A stretch of DNA of 36,998 nt from a virus. The number at the start of each line of letters is the position of its first letter. The first letter of the stretch is position 1. The stretch is taken from positions 1 to 36,998 of the IMG/VR virus record IMGVR_UViG_3300044294_000442; one strand, given 5' to 3'. This document shows positions 17,239 to 25,129 of this stretch, in pieces. Position numbers and translations under genes: made by a program. The notes below the pieces were generated by a model. That model was given only the letters and a program-made list of their open reading frames with translations, was not told the origin of the DNA and did no database searches.

Positions 17239-17802
17239 TTATTTATATAAAACTTTAAGATTTCCTAGCATAGCGTCTAAGAACGAATTATCCATACTAT
17301 TAAAGTAATGTTTTATAATATATGCGTGCAGTTCTCTAGATTCATCGCCTTTGCCTATCCACCACGCAGATAATGCTTTTTGAAATAATATTAATACTTT
17401 ACTAGTATATTGTAATTTTTTACTATATATATCATCTATTTCATTTTTTTGTAAACCAAGATGAGAAAATGTGTAACAATCAAACCATTCAGCGTGCTGT
17501 TCATAAACTTTACTTAAAAAGTAGTATGCTTCTGGTCTATCTGGTAGTAAATGTATAGCATGTTTATATAGTGTCATAATACTATGTTTTCTATTACCAG
17601 GAATTTCAAAACATTTGGCACATCTTATTAAAGAATAATACTGCTTATCTTTATCTTCTGACATTTCAGCTACTTGTAAATAATATGATAACGCAGCGGC
17701 ATATTGCTGATTATCATAGTATTCATCAGCTAAATATAATCTATTTTCATTTGTTGGATTATATACATACGAATATAATAAATCTTTTAGTTTGGTATAC
17801 AT
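17239..17802 (-). CDS. TPR-repeat protein
   Basis: The 187 residues are almost entirely paired helices of tetratricopeptide type: NENRLYLADEYYDNQQYAAALSYYL, then YYSLIRCAKCFEIPGNRKHSIMTLYKHAI, then RPEAYYFLSKVYEQHAEWFDCYTFSHLGL. This is a protein-interaction scaffold. Its start overlaps the propeller/glycosidase-like gene by 16 nt, so it probably works with that protein or with the glycosyltransferases further upstream. No enzyme motif is present. A TPR gene beside sugar-modifying genes is a combination seen in other aquatic phages. Confidence 0.75.
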   Translation of the reverse strand: MYTKLKDLLYSYVYNPTNENRLYLADEYYDNQQYAAALSYYLQVAEMSEDKDKQYYSLIRCAKCFEIPGNRKHSIMTLYKHAIHLLPDRPEAYYFLSKVYEQHAEWFDCYTFSHLGLQKNEIDDIYSKKLQYTSKVLILFQKALSAWWIGKGDESRELHAYIIKHYFNSMDNSFLDAMLGNLKVLYK

Positions 17803-18773
17803 ATATTTTCTATAAAATTTTCTGGTACTTTTAATATATAACTTGCATTATCTTGATAACCAAAACTAATTAAAAAATTATTTTTATATTTGGTCATACC
17901 TGCACAAAATTCAATTTTTGCATCTAAAAAAGTAAATTCTGGTGTATGATTTACTACATTCCAATTTTCATCCCAAACTATAAAACAATGACGATATATA
18001 GCATTTTTTCTTTGTTGTTCGCTTTTAAATAGATTTACTGTATGTACACAACAAAAATTATATTTATCATTAAGTTTAATTACTTGACTTCCACCACGAA
18101 AATCTTTGTGATAAAAAAACGTAGAATTACTATGAAAAATTTGAGTAGTTTTATTATTACTAATATCAGCTTCTACAATTTCTGTAGGATTACACCATTT
18201 TACAAATTGCCAAGGTTTATCTACTATTGGCATCCAATTTTTTTCACAGTAACTGTCTCCAAACGGAGGCTGAAGTCTATACCTAGATACTTCTGTTATA
18301 TGTTCTTCATTTATAGTAATGCCACTTAGTTCTATTCTGCCTTGACCATTAGGAGTAGTATCTCTTCTAACTCCACTTAAATATAAATTATTATCCCATT
18401 TTGCAATTCTACAATCTTCTAAACCTACAAAATTCCATATAGGTTTAACATCTAATTTTGAAGTATCAACCTTAGATATAAAAATAGGATCAAATGTTTT
18501 CTTATTTAGCTCTCCAAAATAATTTGTTGTAGTTAATGTTAGATCATTTTCTGGATGACAATAATGCAGTGGACCCCAAAAATTTTCAAATTTGCCGTTT
18601 TCTGAATGATATAATGTAACTTGGCAATGTCTAACATTAAAATATAGTTTATCAACATCACTATCATAGTAAACACTAGGATTAAATATTCCTGTTCCAT
18701 TTGTTTTATTTAAATCTATTAAAATAGGGTGTATACTGCCACCATTATTTAATACTTGTTTTGCAAAAGTCAT
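17787..18773 (-). CDS. Five-bladed beta-propeller, glycosidase/phosphorylase-like (GH43/GH130 style)
   Basis: A 328-residue protein with repeated beta-blade segments. An opening FNPSVYYDSDVDKLYFNVR is followed by GLEDCRIAKWDNNLYLSGVRR, EKNWMPIVDKPWQFVKW, GGSQVIKLNDKYNFCCVH and a final KIEFCAGMTKYKNNFLISFG. That resembles the five-bladed fold of GH43, GH68 and GH130 carbohydrate enzymes, where NPS, ED and D/E residues line the central pocket. A specific reaction cannot be assigned. It lies between an HTH gene and the TPR gene and is probably part of a sugar-modification set. It could instead be a glycan-binding protein. Confidence 0.5.
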   Translation of the reverse strand: MTFAKQVLNNGGSIHPILIDLNKTNGTGIFNPSVYYDSDVDKLYFNVRHCQVTLYHSENGKFENFWGPLHYCHPENDLTLTTTNYFGELNKKTFDPIFISKVDTSKLDVKPIWNFVGLEDCRIAKWDNNLYLSGVRRDTTPNGQGRIELSGITINEEHITEVSRYRLQPPFGDSYCEKNWMPIVDKPWQFVKWCNPTEIVEADISNNKTTQIFHSNSTFFYHKDFRGGSQVIKLNDKYNFCCVHTVNLFKSEQQRKNAIYRHCFIVWDENWNVVNHTPEFTFLDAKIEFCAGMTKYKNNFLISFGYQDNASYILKVPENFIENICIPN

Positions 18774-18820
18774 TAATATCCGCCATAAATATGTATAATA
18801 TTATTGTTTATATAGTTTAC

Positions 18821-19438
18821 TTAAACTTTAACGCCTAATTCTCTTAAATGTTCTAAACTAGCTAGTTCATAGTGTGGTTGCCAACAATATTGTCGCCATT
18901 TATCATCTGTAAGCCAAAGATTATATATATATCCATGTTTAGGGTCTAATTTTTCAGAATATATTTTAGCTAAAGAAGTATATCTAGTACTCCATACCAT
19001 TTCATTAATGGTAAATCTATCTCGCATAGCATTTTCTGGGACAAGTTGCGGATTAAAATAAGTTTGACCAGGTATACGTAAAGGTACATTATAATAATTT
19101 AATACTTGTTTAATTAATGATATACCTCTATATGTACTTTTAGTAATACTATCAATACTATTACCACTAAGATATTCTTCAATAATAAATATTTTTTCTT
19201 CTTTTGAAAGGGGCTTGCCTCGTAATTTAGCGCGTTGTTCAGCGCAAAAACGTTGATGTTCTTTAAATTGCTCAATAATAGTTTTAAGTCTAGTAGTATT
19301 ATAGTTTATTCCAAGTATTTGACATGCTTCTTTTTTAGAAATAGCTTTTTTGTTATTTTCTGGTTCTAACAATTTAATAACATTACTAATATTAGTATTA
19401 GTTAGTTTTTCTTCTTCTGATTTAGTTTTTTTAGGCAT
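18821..19438 (-). CDS. Helix-turn-helix DNA-binding protein
   Basis: A basic protein of about 205 residues. I use the ATG at 19438 (MPKKTKSEEEK), because the longer version starts with TTG at 19450. The first half holds a probable HTH (ISKKEACQILGINYNTTRLKTIIEQF) and a second one (SKEEKIFIIEEYLSGNSIDSITKSTYRGISLIKQVLNYYNVP). The C-terminal half is Trp/Tyr-rich (NEMVWSTRYTSL ... WLTDDKWRQYCW). This suggests a phage transcription or recombination-related regulator. No closer family is recognised. The upstream terminator at 19463-19484 separates it from the next HTH gene. Confidence 0.6.
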   Translation of the reverse strand: MPKKTKSEEEKLTNTNISNVIKLLEPENNKKAISKKEACQILGINYNTTRLKTIIEQFKEHQRFCAEQRAKLRGKPLSKEEKIFIIEEYLSGNSIDSITKSTYRGISLIKQVLNYYNVPLRIPGQTYFNPQLVPENAMRDRFTINEMVWSTRYTSLAKIYSEKLDPKHGYIYNLWLTDDKWRQYCWQPHYELASLEHLRELGVKV

Positions 19439-19462
19439 TACAATTAACAATTTTTACAATAT

Positions 19463-19484
19463 AAAAAGGCGGCAAGAAGCCGCC
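19463..19484 (-). terminator. Rho-independent terminator after the 19491 HTH gene
   Basis: On the minus strand GGCGGC, TTCTT loop, GCCGCC, then TTTTTAT. This is a short, perfect, GC-only stem with a T-run immediately after the stop of the 19491-19865 gene. Confidence 0.85.
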
Positions 19485-19490
19485 ATAATA

Positions 19491-19865
19491 TTATGTTACT
19501 TTTTTAAGTACTGAAGTAAAATATACTGCAGCTTTACCTGTTAGTTTACTAAGAATATCTTCATCAATTGATGCGCCAATTTTAGTAATTACAGCCCTTA
19601 AGTCATTAATACTAGATTCTTTTGATACTCGCTTGCTACCTTCGCCACTAGCAGATTTAGTAGTTTTATTAGAACTACTAGGATCTTTTTTAACATATGC
19701 ACCTGCTTGTACTAGTACCATACGTACACCATTTGGACTCATTTCGATTTCTTCAGCTATATCTTTGATAATTTCGGTTGAGTTTTCTGGAGTGGGTTCT
19801 GCTTCTTTATACATAAGAATTACTTTAGATTTAAGTTCGTCTGTCCAACTTGATTGAGTTGCCAT
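19491..19865 (-). CDS. Single-module HTH protein, paralogue of the 33459 protein
   Basis: A 124-residue protein with an N-terminal HTH module starting SSWTDELKSKVI and continuing IIKDIAEEIEMSPNGVRMVLVQAGAYVKK. A Ser/Lys-rich linker and a small C-terminal helical domain (INDLRAVITKIGASIDEDILSKL) follow. The same architecture appears in the 33459-33764 protein: W/Y-T-x-E, IA..., S-x-x-x-V/I, G-x-YV-x-K, then a C-terminal domain with a D/N-L, a G and L-x-K-A/T elements. Its terminator and GC-richer codons suggest high expression. It is probably a phage DNA-binding regulator of a family that also includes the four-module protein at 14378. Confidence 0.65.
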   Translation of the reverse strand: MATQSSWTDELKSKVILMYKEAEPTPENSTEIIKDIAEEIEMSPNGVRMVLVQAGAYVKKDPSSSNKTTKSASGEGSKRVSKESSINDLRAVITKIGASIDEDILSKLTGKAAVYFTSVLKKVT

Positions 19866-19873
19866 TGTATTCC

Positions 19874-20125
19874 TTAGTGAATATTAAGATTGTTTGTAGG
19901 ATTTGATACTTGAATTAAGTCTTGTTCTAATAGTTTTTTGTACATAATTTCATTACTAATTACTATCATATATAGTATAGAACTAGGAACTATACTGTCT
20001 GGAATATCTTCTAAAGATTTTTTATTTGATATACATAATTCTTCTAGTTTTGTTTTAAACTGTATGCTATATTTTATACTTTCATTAAGTTGAAAGCTAT
20101 CCCAGACTCTAAACTTCTTAGACAT
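19874..20125 (-). CDS. Small protein of unknown function
   Basis: An 83-residue, mostly helical protein starting MSKKFRVWDSFQLNES. It overlaps the upstream gene (20118) by 8 nt and ends 9 nt before the 19491 gene, so the three form one transcription unit driven by the promoter at 20421-20449. No domain is recognised. Confidence 0.6.
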   Translation of the reverse strand: MSKKFRVWDSFQLNESIKYSIQFKTKLEELCISNKKSLEDIPDSIVPSSILYMIVISNEIMYKKLLEQDLIQVSNPTNNLNIH

Positions 20126-20390
20126 ACTCTATTTTAGTGTTAGTCATGTTTTCTGGTTTAAATCTTCTATAGCTGTGTTTAAGATCAAACTTATTTAGTA
20201 AATCTGCGATTTGTTCGAAATGACTTCTTTTAAGAACTGCCATTTCATTTATGAACAATGCTGCATCTAAATAATTTAGATTAGTAATATCCCAACCTTC
20301 AAAGAATTTATTAGGTACAGTTACTTCTATCACAGCGCGCTCACTGACTTCATTATTGTCTTTAGTGTATTTAAATTCAACTAGTTTCAT
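20118..20390 (-). CDS. Small protein of unknown function, first gene of a promoter-led unit
   Basis: A 90-residue protein starting MKLVEFKYTKDNNEVSERAVIEV, with an N-terminal beta hairpin followed by a helical part (FEQIADLLNKFDLKHSYRRF). No family is recognised. It has an AGAGGA ribosome-binding site within a roughly 24-nt leader from the promoter at 20421-20449. Confidence 0.65.
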   Translation of the reverse strand: MKLVEFKYTKDNNEVSERAVIEVTVPNKFFEGWDITNLNYLDAALFINEMAVLKRSHFEQIADLLNKFDLKHSYRRFKPENMTNTKIEYV

Positions 20391-20420
20391 GTAATGTTAA
20401 TCCTCTGTGATTGAAATAAT

Positions 20421-20449
20421 ATTATACATTATAAAGCAGGTAAATTCAA
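20421..20449 (-). promoter_or_regulatory. Sigma-70-type promoter for the 20390-19491 unit
   Basis: -35 TTGAAT at 20449-20444, -10 TATAAT at 20426-20421, 17-bp spacer, followed by ATTATT. It precedes a leader with a good ribosome-binding site. It is the best match to the consensus shared across the window. Confidence 0.7.
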
Positions 20450-20470
20450 TAAAAAATTTTTTATTCTTAT

Positions 20471-20731
20471 TTAGTCTTGTTTAAACATTTCTTTTTTTAG
20501 AGCGTTACAAAATTGTATTTCTTGATTTTTATCAAATAAAGGCATAAATATACCAGGAGCTATTAATATACTTAATATAATATATATTATTGAACTTAAT
20601 ATAGGATTTCTTACAAAAGAATTATTTATTTGTAAATTTTTAGCTTCAAATAAAATAGGCCTATAATAGAAGATCCAAGAACATATACCAGTTGTAGTAG
20701 CAAAAGTTAAGTATAGTATTAAACTTTCCAT
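20471..20731 (-). CDS. Small membrane protein, two predicted transmembrane helices
   Basis: An 86-residue protein with a hydrophobic segment at about residues 3-25 (LILYLTFATTTGICSWIFYY) and a second at about 45-66 (ILSSIIYIILSILIAPGIFM). The termini are polar. It is likely to sit in the host inner membrane. Function is unknown; holin-like or superinfection-exclusion roles are possible but nothing shows them. It starts 12 nt after the basic protein gene upstream. Confidence 0.6.
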   Translation of the reverse strand: MESLILYLTFATTTGICSWIFYYRPILFEAKNLQINNSFVRNPILSSIIYIILSILIAPGIFMPLFDKNQEIQFCNALKKEMFKQD

Positions 20732-20742
20732 ACTCTTGAGCC

Positions 20743-21126
20743 TTACTTATATCTAGCACGAGCACCAAGACTAAAATCAACCCTACTAATTTTATTTACT
20801 GTAATTAAAGTTTTTGGTTTGTTATATCCACTTAATGCATTTTGCTGAATTTTTTCGTTGCTATTAAACATATCTTTGTTAACATATCCAGCAAATTCTT
20901 TGAATAGTTTAGCAATATGAATCATACCAGGAGTCCAAAATGGATCTTTTGGAGTTTTTCGTCGATATTTAATATTTTCTAAAGCATTTTTAGCTACTTT
21001 ATCATTTACATGATTTTTTAAGTGTCTATTAAGTTTACGTTTACGATTTAATTCCCAAACTTTGTTAGCTTTATATCTTGTCCAATAATTAGTGTCACTT
21101 TTACTGCTAGTTTTAGATTTACTCAT
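20743..21126 (-). CDS. Basic protein of unknown function
   Basis: A 127-residue protein, strongly basic (KVWELNRKRKLNRHLKNHV, IKYRRKTPKD), with a conserved-looking FWTPGMIHIAKLFKEFAGYV segment. It may bind nucleic acid. It has its own strong promoter at 21180-21208 with a leader of roughly 47 nt. No family is recognised. Confidence 0.6.
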   Translation of the reverse strand: MSKSKTSSKSDTNYWTRYKANKVWELNRKRKLNRHLKNHVNDKVAKNALENIKYRRKTPKDPFWTPGMIHIAKLFKEFAGYVNKDMFNSNEKIQQNALSGYNKPKTLITVNKISRVDFSLGARARYK

Positions 21127-21179
21127 TTGGATAACCTTTGATATTATTACATTTTTTAATACTATAACATATATTAACT

Positions 21180-21208
21180 ATTCTAGCAAAATATAAATAA
21201 AATGTCAA
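21180..21208 (-). promoter_or_regulatory. Sigma-70-type promoter for the 21126 gene
   Basis: -35 TTGACA (perfect consensus) at 21208-21203 and -10 TAGAAT at 21185-21180, 17-bp spacer, with TGC before the -10. It lies between the tRNA and the basic protein gene. Confidence 0.65.
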
Positions 21209-21245
21209 TATAATTTTTTATTATTAAAATTTAAATTTTAAATTT

Positions 21246-21314
<69 letters not shown>

Positions 21315-21324
<10 letters not shown>

Positions 21325-22811
21325 AATGTTTTTTCTAGAATTGTTAAACCGTTGTTATTAGTTTTGTGTAATTTAACTTTCCACAAAGGATTATCTGATA
21401 AAAATTCTAAAATTGCTGGTAATAGTCCTATACCTAAAATATTTTCACTTAAATTATTTTCATTTTTAGTACCATAAGTATGTGTATCATGAAATACTAA
21501 ATATTTTTTAGCTTTATTAGCATGAACAAATAATTCTTGTTTTAATTGCTCATAAGTATGCCAAGTATCAATAAATAATAAATCTGAATCTTCGATTTCT
21601 AGATCTAGAACATTTTTTTGTAGATACTCTGCATTTTTTCCAATTTTTTTAGCATAATCAAATAAGGCTTGCACTGTAGAGTCTAAATTTAGATCATATG
21701 ACCTTATAATTACCGCTTTACTAGTTAAGAATGCACGTGTACTTTGACCATCTCTAGTTCCAAATTCTGTTACTGAAATACAATTGTCTGCTAAATTTTT
21801 TAGAATTGGTAAATGTTCATTAATATCAGTTTTTTTGTTACAGGCTAGAGTATATTCTATTTCTAGTAAGTCAATTTCTTTGGAATAATGTGGTAATAAA
21901 TAATCTTTTACTGTTGGTAGTAGAAATATCTGTAATGGTAATAAAGAGTCTGGATATAGTTTTAATACTGTATCTAGTTCTCCACTAGGAGAGATGCTAC
22001 CTTCTTTTGGGTCTAAACTATGAAATTCAGTTATAGCACTACTAGTATATTCATTACCTAATATGTTTTGAAATTTATCATTAAAATGTGTAAAATTTTT
22101 TCGTTTTAAATCTCTATGTTCTTTTTTACCCATCCAACTAAAATGCCATCCCATATCTTCTACCCGATTTCCGTTTTCATATAAATATTCTATCTTATAC
22201 GGATTATTTATATTAGATCTAATTTGTGTAGGGCTTGCAACCTTTAATTGTTTTTTTGTAGCCATAAACATACCACAATCCCATAATTTTGGGCTACCAC
22301 TATGTTTATATACTCTAAGATTAGCATAACCTTCTAAGTGTACTAAAGGTATTTTTATAATAATATCTTGACGAGATGATACTACAGAAGATAACCAAAA
22401 TAAATATTTTGGATTAATTATTTCATCACTATCGCTAACAATAAATAGTGTGTTATCATCGTATTCATGAAGTACATTTAGTAATGAATCTTTTTGTAAT
22501 CTTTCTCTAGTTCTAGCTCGAATAGATATTTTGTTTTTATTGTCTTCATAACAATTAAAAATGTCTATTAATTCTACTGGTAAGTTATTTTCTTCTGGAA
22601 TATCTAATTTAATTATCTGTATTTTTTCTTTAGGTAAATTAAATTCTTTTATTCTTTTATCTAATTCATATTTAATAGACATACCACTATGGGTTTTATT
22701 AGACTCGCAAATAACAAATTTATCTACGTAATCTTTTAAGATATTTATTCTTAATAATAATAATTCTTTTCCTGTACCATCAAAGTAAGGAAAAAAGTCA
22801 ATAATTTGCAT
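21315..22811 (-). CDS. GT17-like glycosyltransferase fused to a SAM methyltransferase-like domain
   Basis: The 498 residues form two domains. Residues 1-290 resemble family 17 glycosyltransferases: IIDFFPYFDGTGKELLLLRINIL, FVICESNKTHSG, IKLDIPEE, TRERLQKDSLLNVL and the acidic FIVSDSDEI (DxD-like). Residues about 330-498 resemble a class I SAM-binding or cephalosporin-hydroxylase-like domain: VTEFGTRDGQSTRAF, IIRSYDLNL, DSDLLFIDTWHTYEQLKQEL and LVFHDTHTYG. The fusion would transfer a sugar and modify it or the target. It follows the GT2 gene by 3 nt, and its end overlaps the tRNA coordinates by about 10 nt. The target (virion protein, DNA or host surface) cannot be read from the sequence. Confidence 0.7.
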
Positions 22812-22814
22812 AAT

Positions 22815-23618
22815 TTAAAATCCTAGATATTTATTTCGTGCAAAATATAAGTCAAAGAAACTTATTTTTAAATCAAAATCTGGCTTATTAAAAGGATGTT
22901 TATAAATATCTAACCAATGCCAGCCTGGCCCCCATTTTTTATTCATGTAGGCATTTTCATTTAAGTATCTAGCAAAGTCTATTTTATCTTTTAGCTCAGG
23001 ATTTGTCCTATGTGTTTGGCCCCCACTTTTAGCATAATCCATTGTTTCGCCATGATAGTAAGGTAACTCAACAGAAGTTTTTTCTATAGGATCAACAAGT
23101 GTTCTGAACAAATAATCTATATCCTCTGAATATGCTGGATATAAATTTTCATCAAAAAGACCAAATTTTTGAATAGTCCAATCTTTTATTAAAAATATAT
23201 CCCAAGAACCTAATGTAATTATTTCATTGTTTATATTTGATAAATAATTATGAGCTGTACTAAATACTATGCCTATTTTTGGATTTTCTGCTTTTTTAAG
23301 CATATTTTCTAACCATCCTGGAGTAAATGCTATGTCATGATTACAAATAATCCAATAGGGGGCCATTAAATATGATTTAATTATTAAATTCCAAGCTCCT
23401 GCACATCCTATATTTCCAGGAAGATTTGTTAAATATATATTTTTAATGTATAAATATTTTGTATTTTTAATTTCTTCTAGTTCTTTAGTAATTTGTTTAT
23501 TAGCACTGTTATTAACAATAAATAAATTATCAACATTATAATCTATACTATTAATTAATCTAACTAGCCAATTAGTTCCATTTACTATAGGTATACCTAT
23601 TACGGGTATAGATTTCAT
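22815..23618 (-). CDS. Family 2 glycosyltransferase
   Basis: A 267-residue GT-A fold protein. Visible motifs are PVIGIPIVNGTNWLVRLINSI at the N-terminus, NLPGNIGCAGAWNLII (the nucleotide-sugar loop), ICNHDIAFTPGWLENML (a DxD-like acidic site with His-Asp) and FDENLYPAYSEDIDYLFR, the ED base motif of GT2 enzymes. The C-terminal part resembles phage and capsule-type rhamnosyl or related transferases. It is expected in the cytoplasm, acting with the GT17 fusion 3 nt downstream. A TATAAT sits directly before the ATG but without a matching -35. Confidence 0.85.
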   Translation of the reverse strand: MKSIPVIGIPIVNGTNWLVRLINSIDYNVDNLFIVNNSANKQITKELEEIKNTKYLYIKNIYLTNLPGNIGCAGAWNLIIKSYLMAPYWIICNHDIAFTPGWLENMLKKAENPKIGIVFSTAHNYLSNINNEIITLGSWDIFLIKDWTIQKFGLFDENLYPAYSEDIDYLFRTLVDPIEKTSVELPYYHGETMDYAKSGGQTHRTNPELKDKIDFARYLNENAYMNKKWGPGWHWLDIYKHPFNKPDFDLKISFFDLYFARNKYLGF

Positions 23619-23734
23619 ATTATATACTTTATACTAATATTTAGTAGATAAATTTAATTTTAAAGATTTTAATTATGTAAAAAATTACACTCTACTGCTA
23701 AACTAATTAAACATATTAGTTTTATTAACAAATG

Positions 23735-24358
23735 CTATAATTTACTAGCTAAAACTATCTTGCAAATATGCTCTAATCTTTCTATGTGTTCAAATGCACG
23801 CCATGGACTTGTATCAACTGCAACTACACCATGATTAGCCATACCAATAATATTATATTTTATACTGCCATTAGCTAAATCATAACCAATATTTTTAATA
23901 CAAGCATCAGCTAATTCTTGTGTTATAGGAGGAATTAATGGAACTGTAGAGCCTATGCTAGTATATCTTGATAGTTCAGGAAACTCATTTACAAGATTAG
24001 GTAAGTTTAATTTTTTATACATAGCGGCTATAGTATATGTAGGATGCAAATGTAAAATTACTCTTACTTCTGTATTAATATTAGTCTGTAAACCAAAATG
24101 CATAGGTAACTCACCACTAGGTTTTAAATTATGACTTATTTTTGTATAAAATAATTCTTTTGGAATGGGAAATACTTTATCATAATAAAAACCTATTTTT
24201 TTAAACAACTCAGGTTGCAAAGTTTGTTTTCTAACCCCACTTGGAGTAATATAAAAAAATTGTTGTTCTTTATATCTAATACTAGCATTTCCATCTCGGG
24301 CAGTAATCCATCCTCTTATATAAGCTTCTTTAAAAATATCTGAAACAGTTTCTAACAT
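23735..24358 (-). CDS. Class II aldolase/adducin family protein
   Basis: Zinc-dependent aldolase or dehydratase of the L-fuculose-phosphate aldolase type, 207 residues. It has the substrate-phosphate loop GNAS at 24-27 and TPSG at 38-41, SGE with Glu83, the zinc ligands HLH (His103, His105) and a third His176 in MANHGVVAV. All catalytic ligands are present, so it should be active. It lies upstream of the GT2 and GT17 genes and may supply or divert a sugar phosphate. An AAGG ribosome-binding site precedes the ATG, and a strong terminator lies just upstream. Confidence 0.88.
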   Translation of the reverse strand: MLETVSDIFKEAYIRGWITARDGNASIRYKEQQFFYITPSGVRKQTLQPELFKKIGFYYDKVFPIPKELFYTKISHNLKPSGELPMHFGLQTNINTEVRVILHLHPTYTIAAMYKKLNLPNLVNEFPELSRYTSIGSTVPLIPPITQELADACIKNIGYDLANGSIKYNIIGMANHGVVAVDTSPWRAFEHIERLEHICKIVLASKL

Positions 24359-24381
24359 ATTTAACCTTATAAGATTTAATT

Positions 24382-24409
24382 AAAAAAAAAATAGGGTCAA
24401 AAAGACCCT
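24382..24409 (-). terminator. Rho-independent terminator downstream of the tmRNA/acidic-protein unit
   Basis: On the minus strand AGGGTC, TTTTT loop, GACCCT, A, then ten T residues. It closes the unit containing ssrA and the acidic protein before the aldolase gene. On the plus strand the hairpin is followed only by GTTTTG, so it works best on the minus strand. Confidence 0.85.
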
Positions 24410-24496
24410 GTTTTGTAGGTTTTTATTAATTTTTATACTTGAAAAATATATTTTTTGTTTTAGATAAAGAATATTAAATATTATTTAGCATAAACA

Positions 24497-24622
24497 TTAT
24501 TGTACGACTGTTTCTATCAATTTTAAGTTTAAAAATTGATATTTATCTAAATACCAGTATAAATAATTACGTAGTACTGCATATTTAACAAAATTTGTAT
24601 TATTGTTTAAATTAGCCGTCAT
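24497..24622 (-). CDS. Possible 41-residue aromatic small protein
   Basis: An ORF of 41 codons (MTANLNNNTNFVKYAVLRNY...) starting inside the acidic tail repeat of the preceding gene and overlapping it by 11 nt. It is rich in Tyr, Leu and Asn and would form an amphipathic helix (YAVLRNYLYWYLDKYQFL). It fills most of the otherwise empty stretch before the terminator. There is no clear ribosome-binding site apart from the GA-rich repeat, and no family is recognised. I treat it as a candidate. Confidence 0.35.
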   Translation of the reverse strand: MTANLNNNTNFVKYAVLRNYLYWYLDKYQFLNLKLIETVVQ

Positions 24623-24842
24623 CTTCATCATCTTCATCATCTTCATGATCTTCATCATCTTCTGTTTCAGAAGAGCTTAAAACATTATGATTACTTAATA
24701 CTATAAGACTTACACCAGTATGACTACTCAATTCTTTAACTAAATTTGCAATTTTATATAAAAGATCTACATGATCATAATGATCTTCTTCATCGCATTC
24801 AAAACTAACACTTAAGTCGGCATGTTTAAATTCTAATTTCAC
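24612..24842 (-). CDS. Small protein with hyperacidic repeat tail
   Basis: The 76-residue protein has a small alpha/beta N-terminal domain (MKLEFKHADLSVSFECDEED ... LLYKIANLVKELSSHTGVSLIVL) and a C-terminal run of about 16 acidic residues made from a GAAGATGAT-type repeat. It has an AAAGGA ribosome-binding site and begins just after the tmRNA coding piece. Acidic tails are common in SSB-like and DNA-mimic proteins, but nothing more can be assigned. Confidence 0.65.
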   Translation of the reverse strand: MKLEFKHADLSVSFECDEEDHYDHVDLLYKIANLVKELSSHTGVSLIVLSNHNVLSSSETEDDEDHEDDEDDEDDG

Positions 24843-24912
24843 TTTAATTCCTTTATATTGTTATGTGGCGGTTATTGGTTAATAAGGTTAACCGCCAAAA
24901 CCCCAGTCTTGC

Positions 24913-24945
24913 TTATGCTGCTAAGACAAATACCTCATCATTGGC
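24913..24945 (-). other. tmRNA tag reading frame: ANDEVFVLAA
   Basis: Codons GCC AAT GAT GAG GTA TTT GTC TTA GCA GCA TAA give ANDEVFVLAA-stop. The resume codon is taken as GCC by analogy with the GCA of ANDENYALAA in E. coli. An in-frame TAA lies four codons upstream (three intervening codons), so translation must enter by the tmRNA mechanism. The ANDE start and LAA end are of beta/gamma-proteobacterial style. Alphaproteobacterial tags are usually longer and end VAA. Confidence 0.85.
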
Positions 24946-25047
24946 ATTTATTTTTTATTTGCTTTTTAGGTATTAACCGTAACGACTTCTGCATTGCCGA
25001 GTTGTCCACTAGTTTACTCATTGCCGCGTCGAAACCATGTCAGGCCC

Positions 25048-25129
25048 ATCAAAAACATTATTGTTTGGATTTGAATCTTGTTCTAGTATTGTCTATTTGC
25101 GCTTCTCATAGTGCTGACAATAATGCTTT
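25048..25129 (-). other. tmRNA intervening (excised) segment with 13-bp stem
   Basis: Between the mature CCA end (25130) and the mature 5' G (25047). AAAGCATTATTGT (25129-25117) pairs over 13 bp, with one G-U, with positions 25064-25052. This brings the two mature ends together in the precursor and extends the acceptor stem. The loop (25116-25065) would be removed during processing to two RNA pieces. Confidence 0.75.

Noticed and set aside
23699-23721. Terminator hairpin AAACTAAT/ATTAGTTT
   Set aside because: The stem is made mostly of A-T pairs and on the minus strand no T-run follows, so it is too weak to call.
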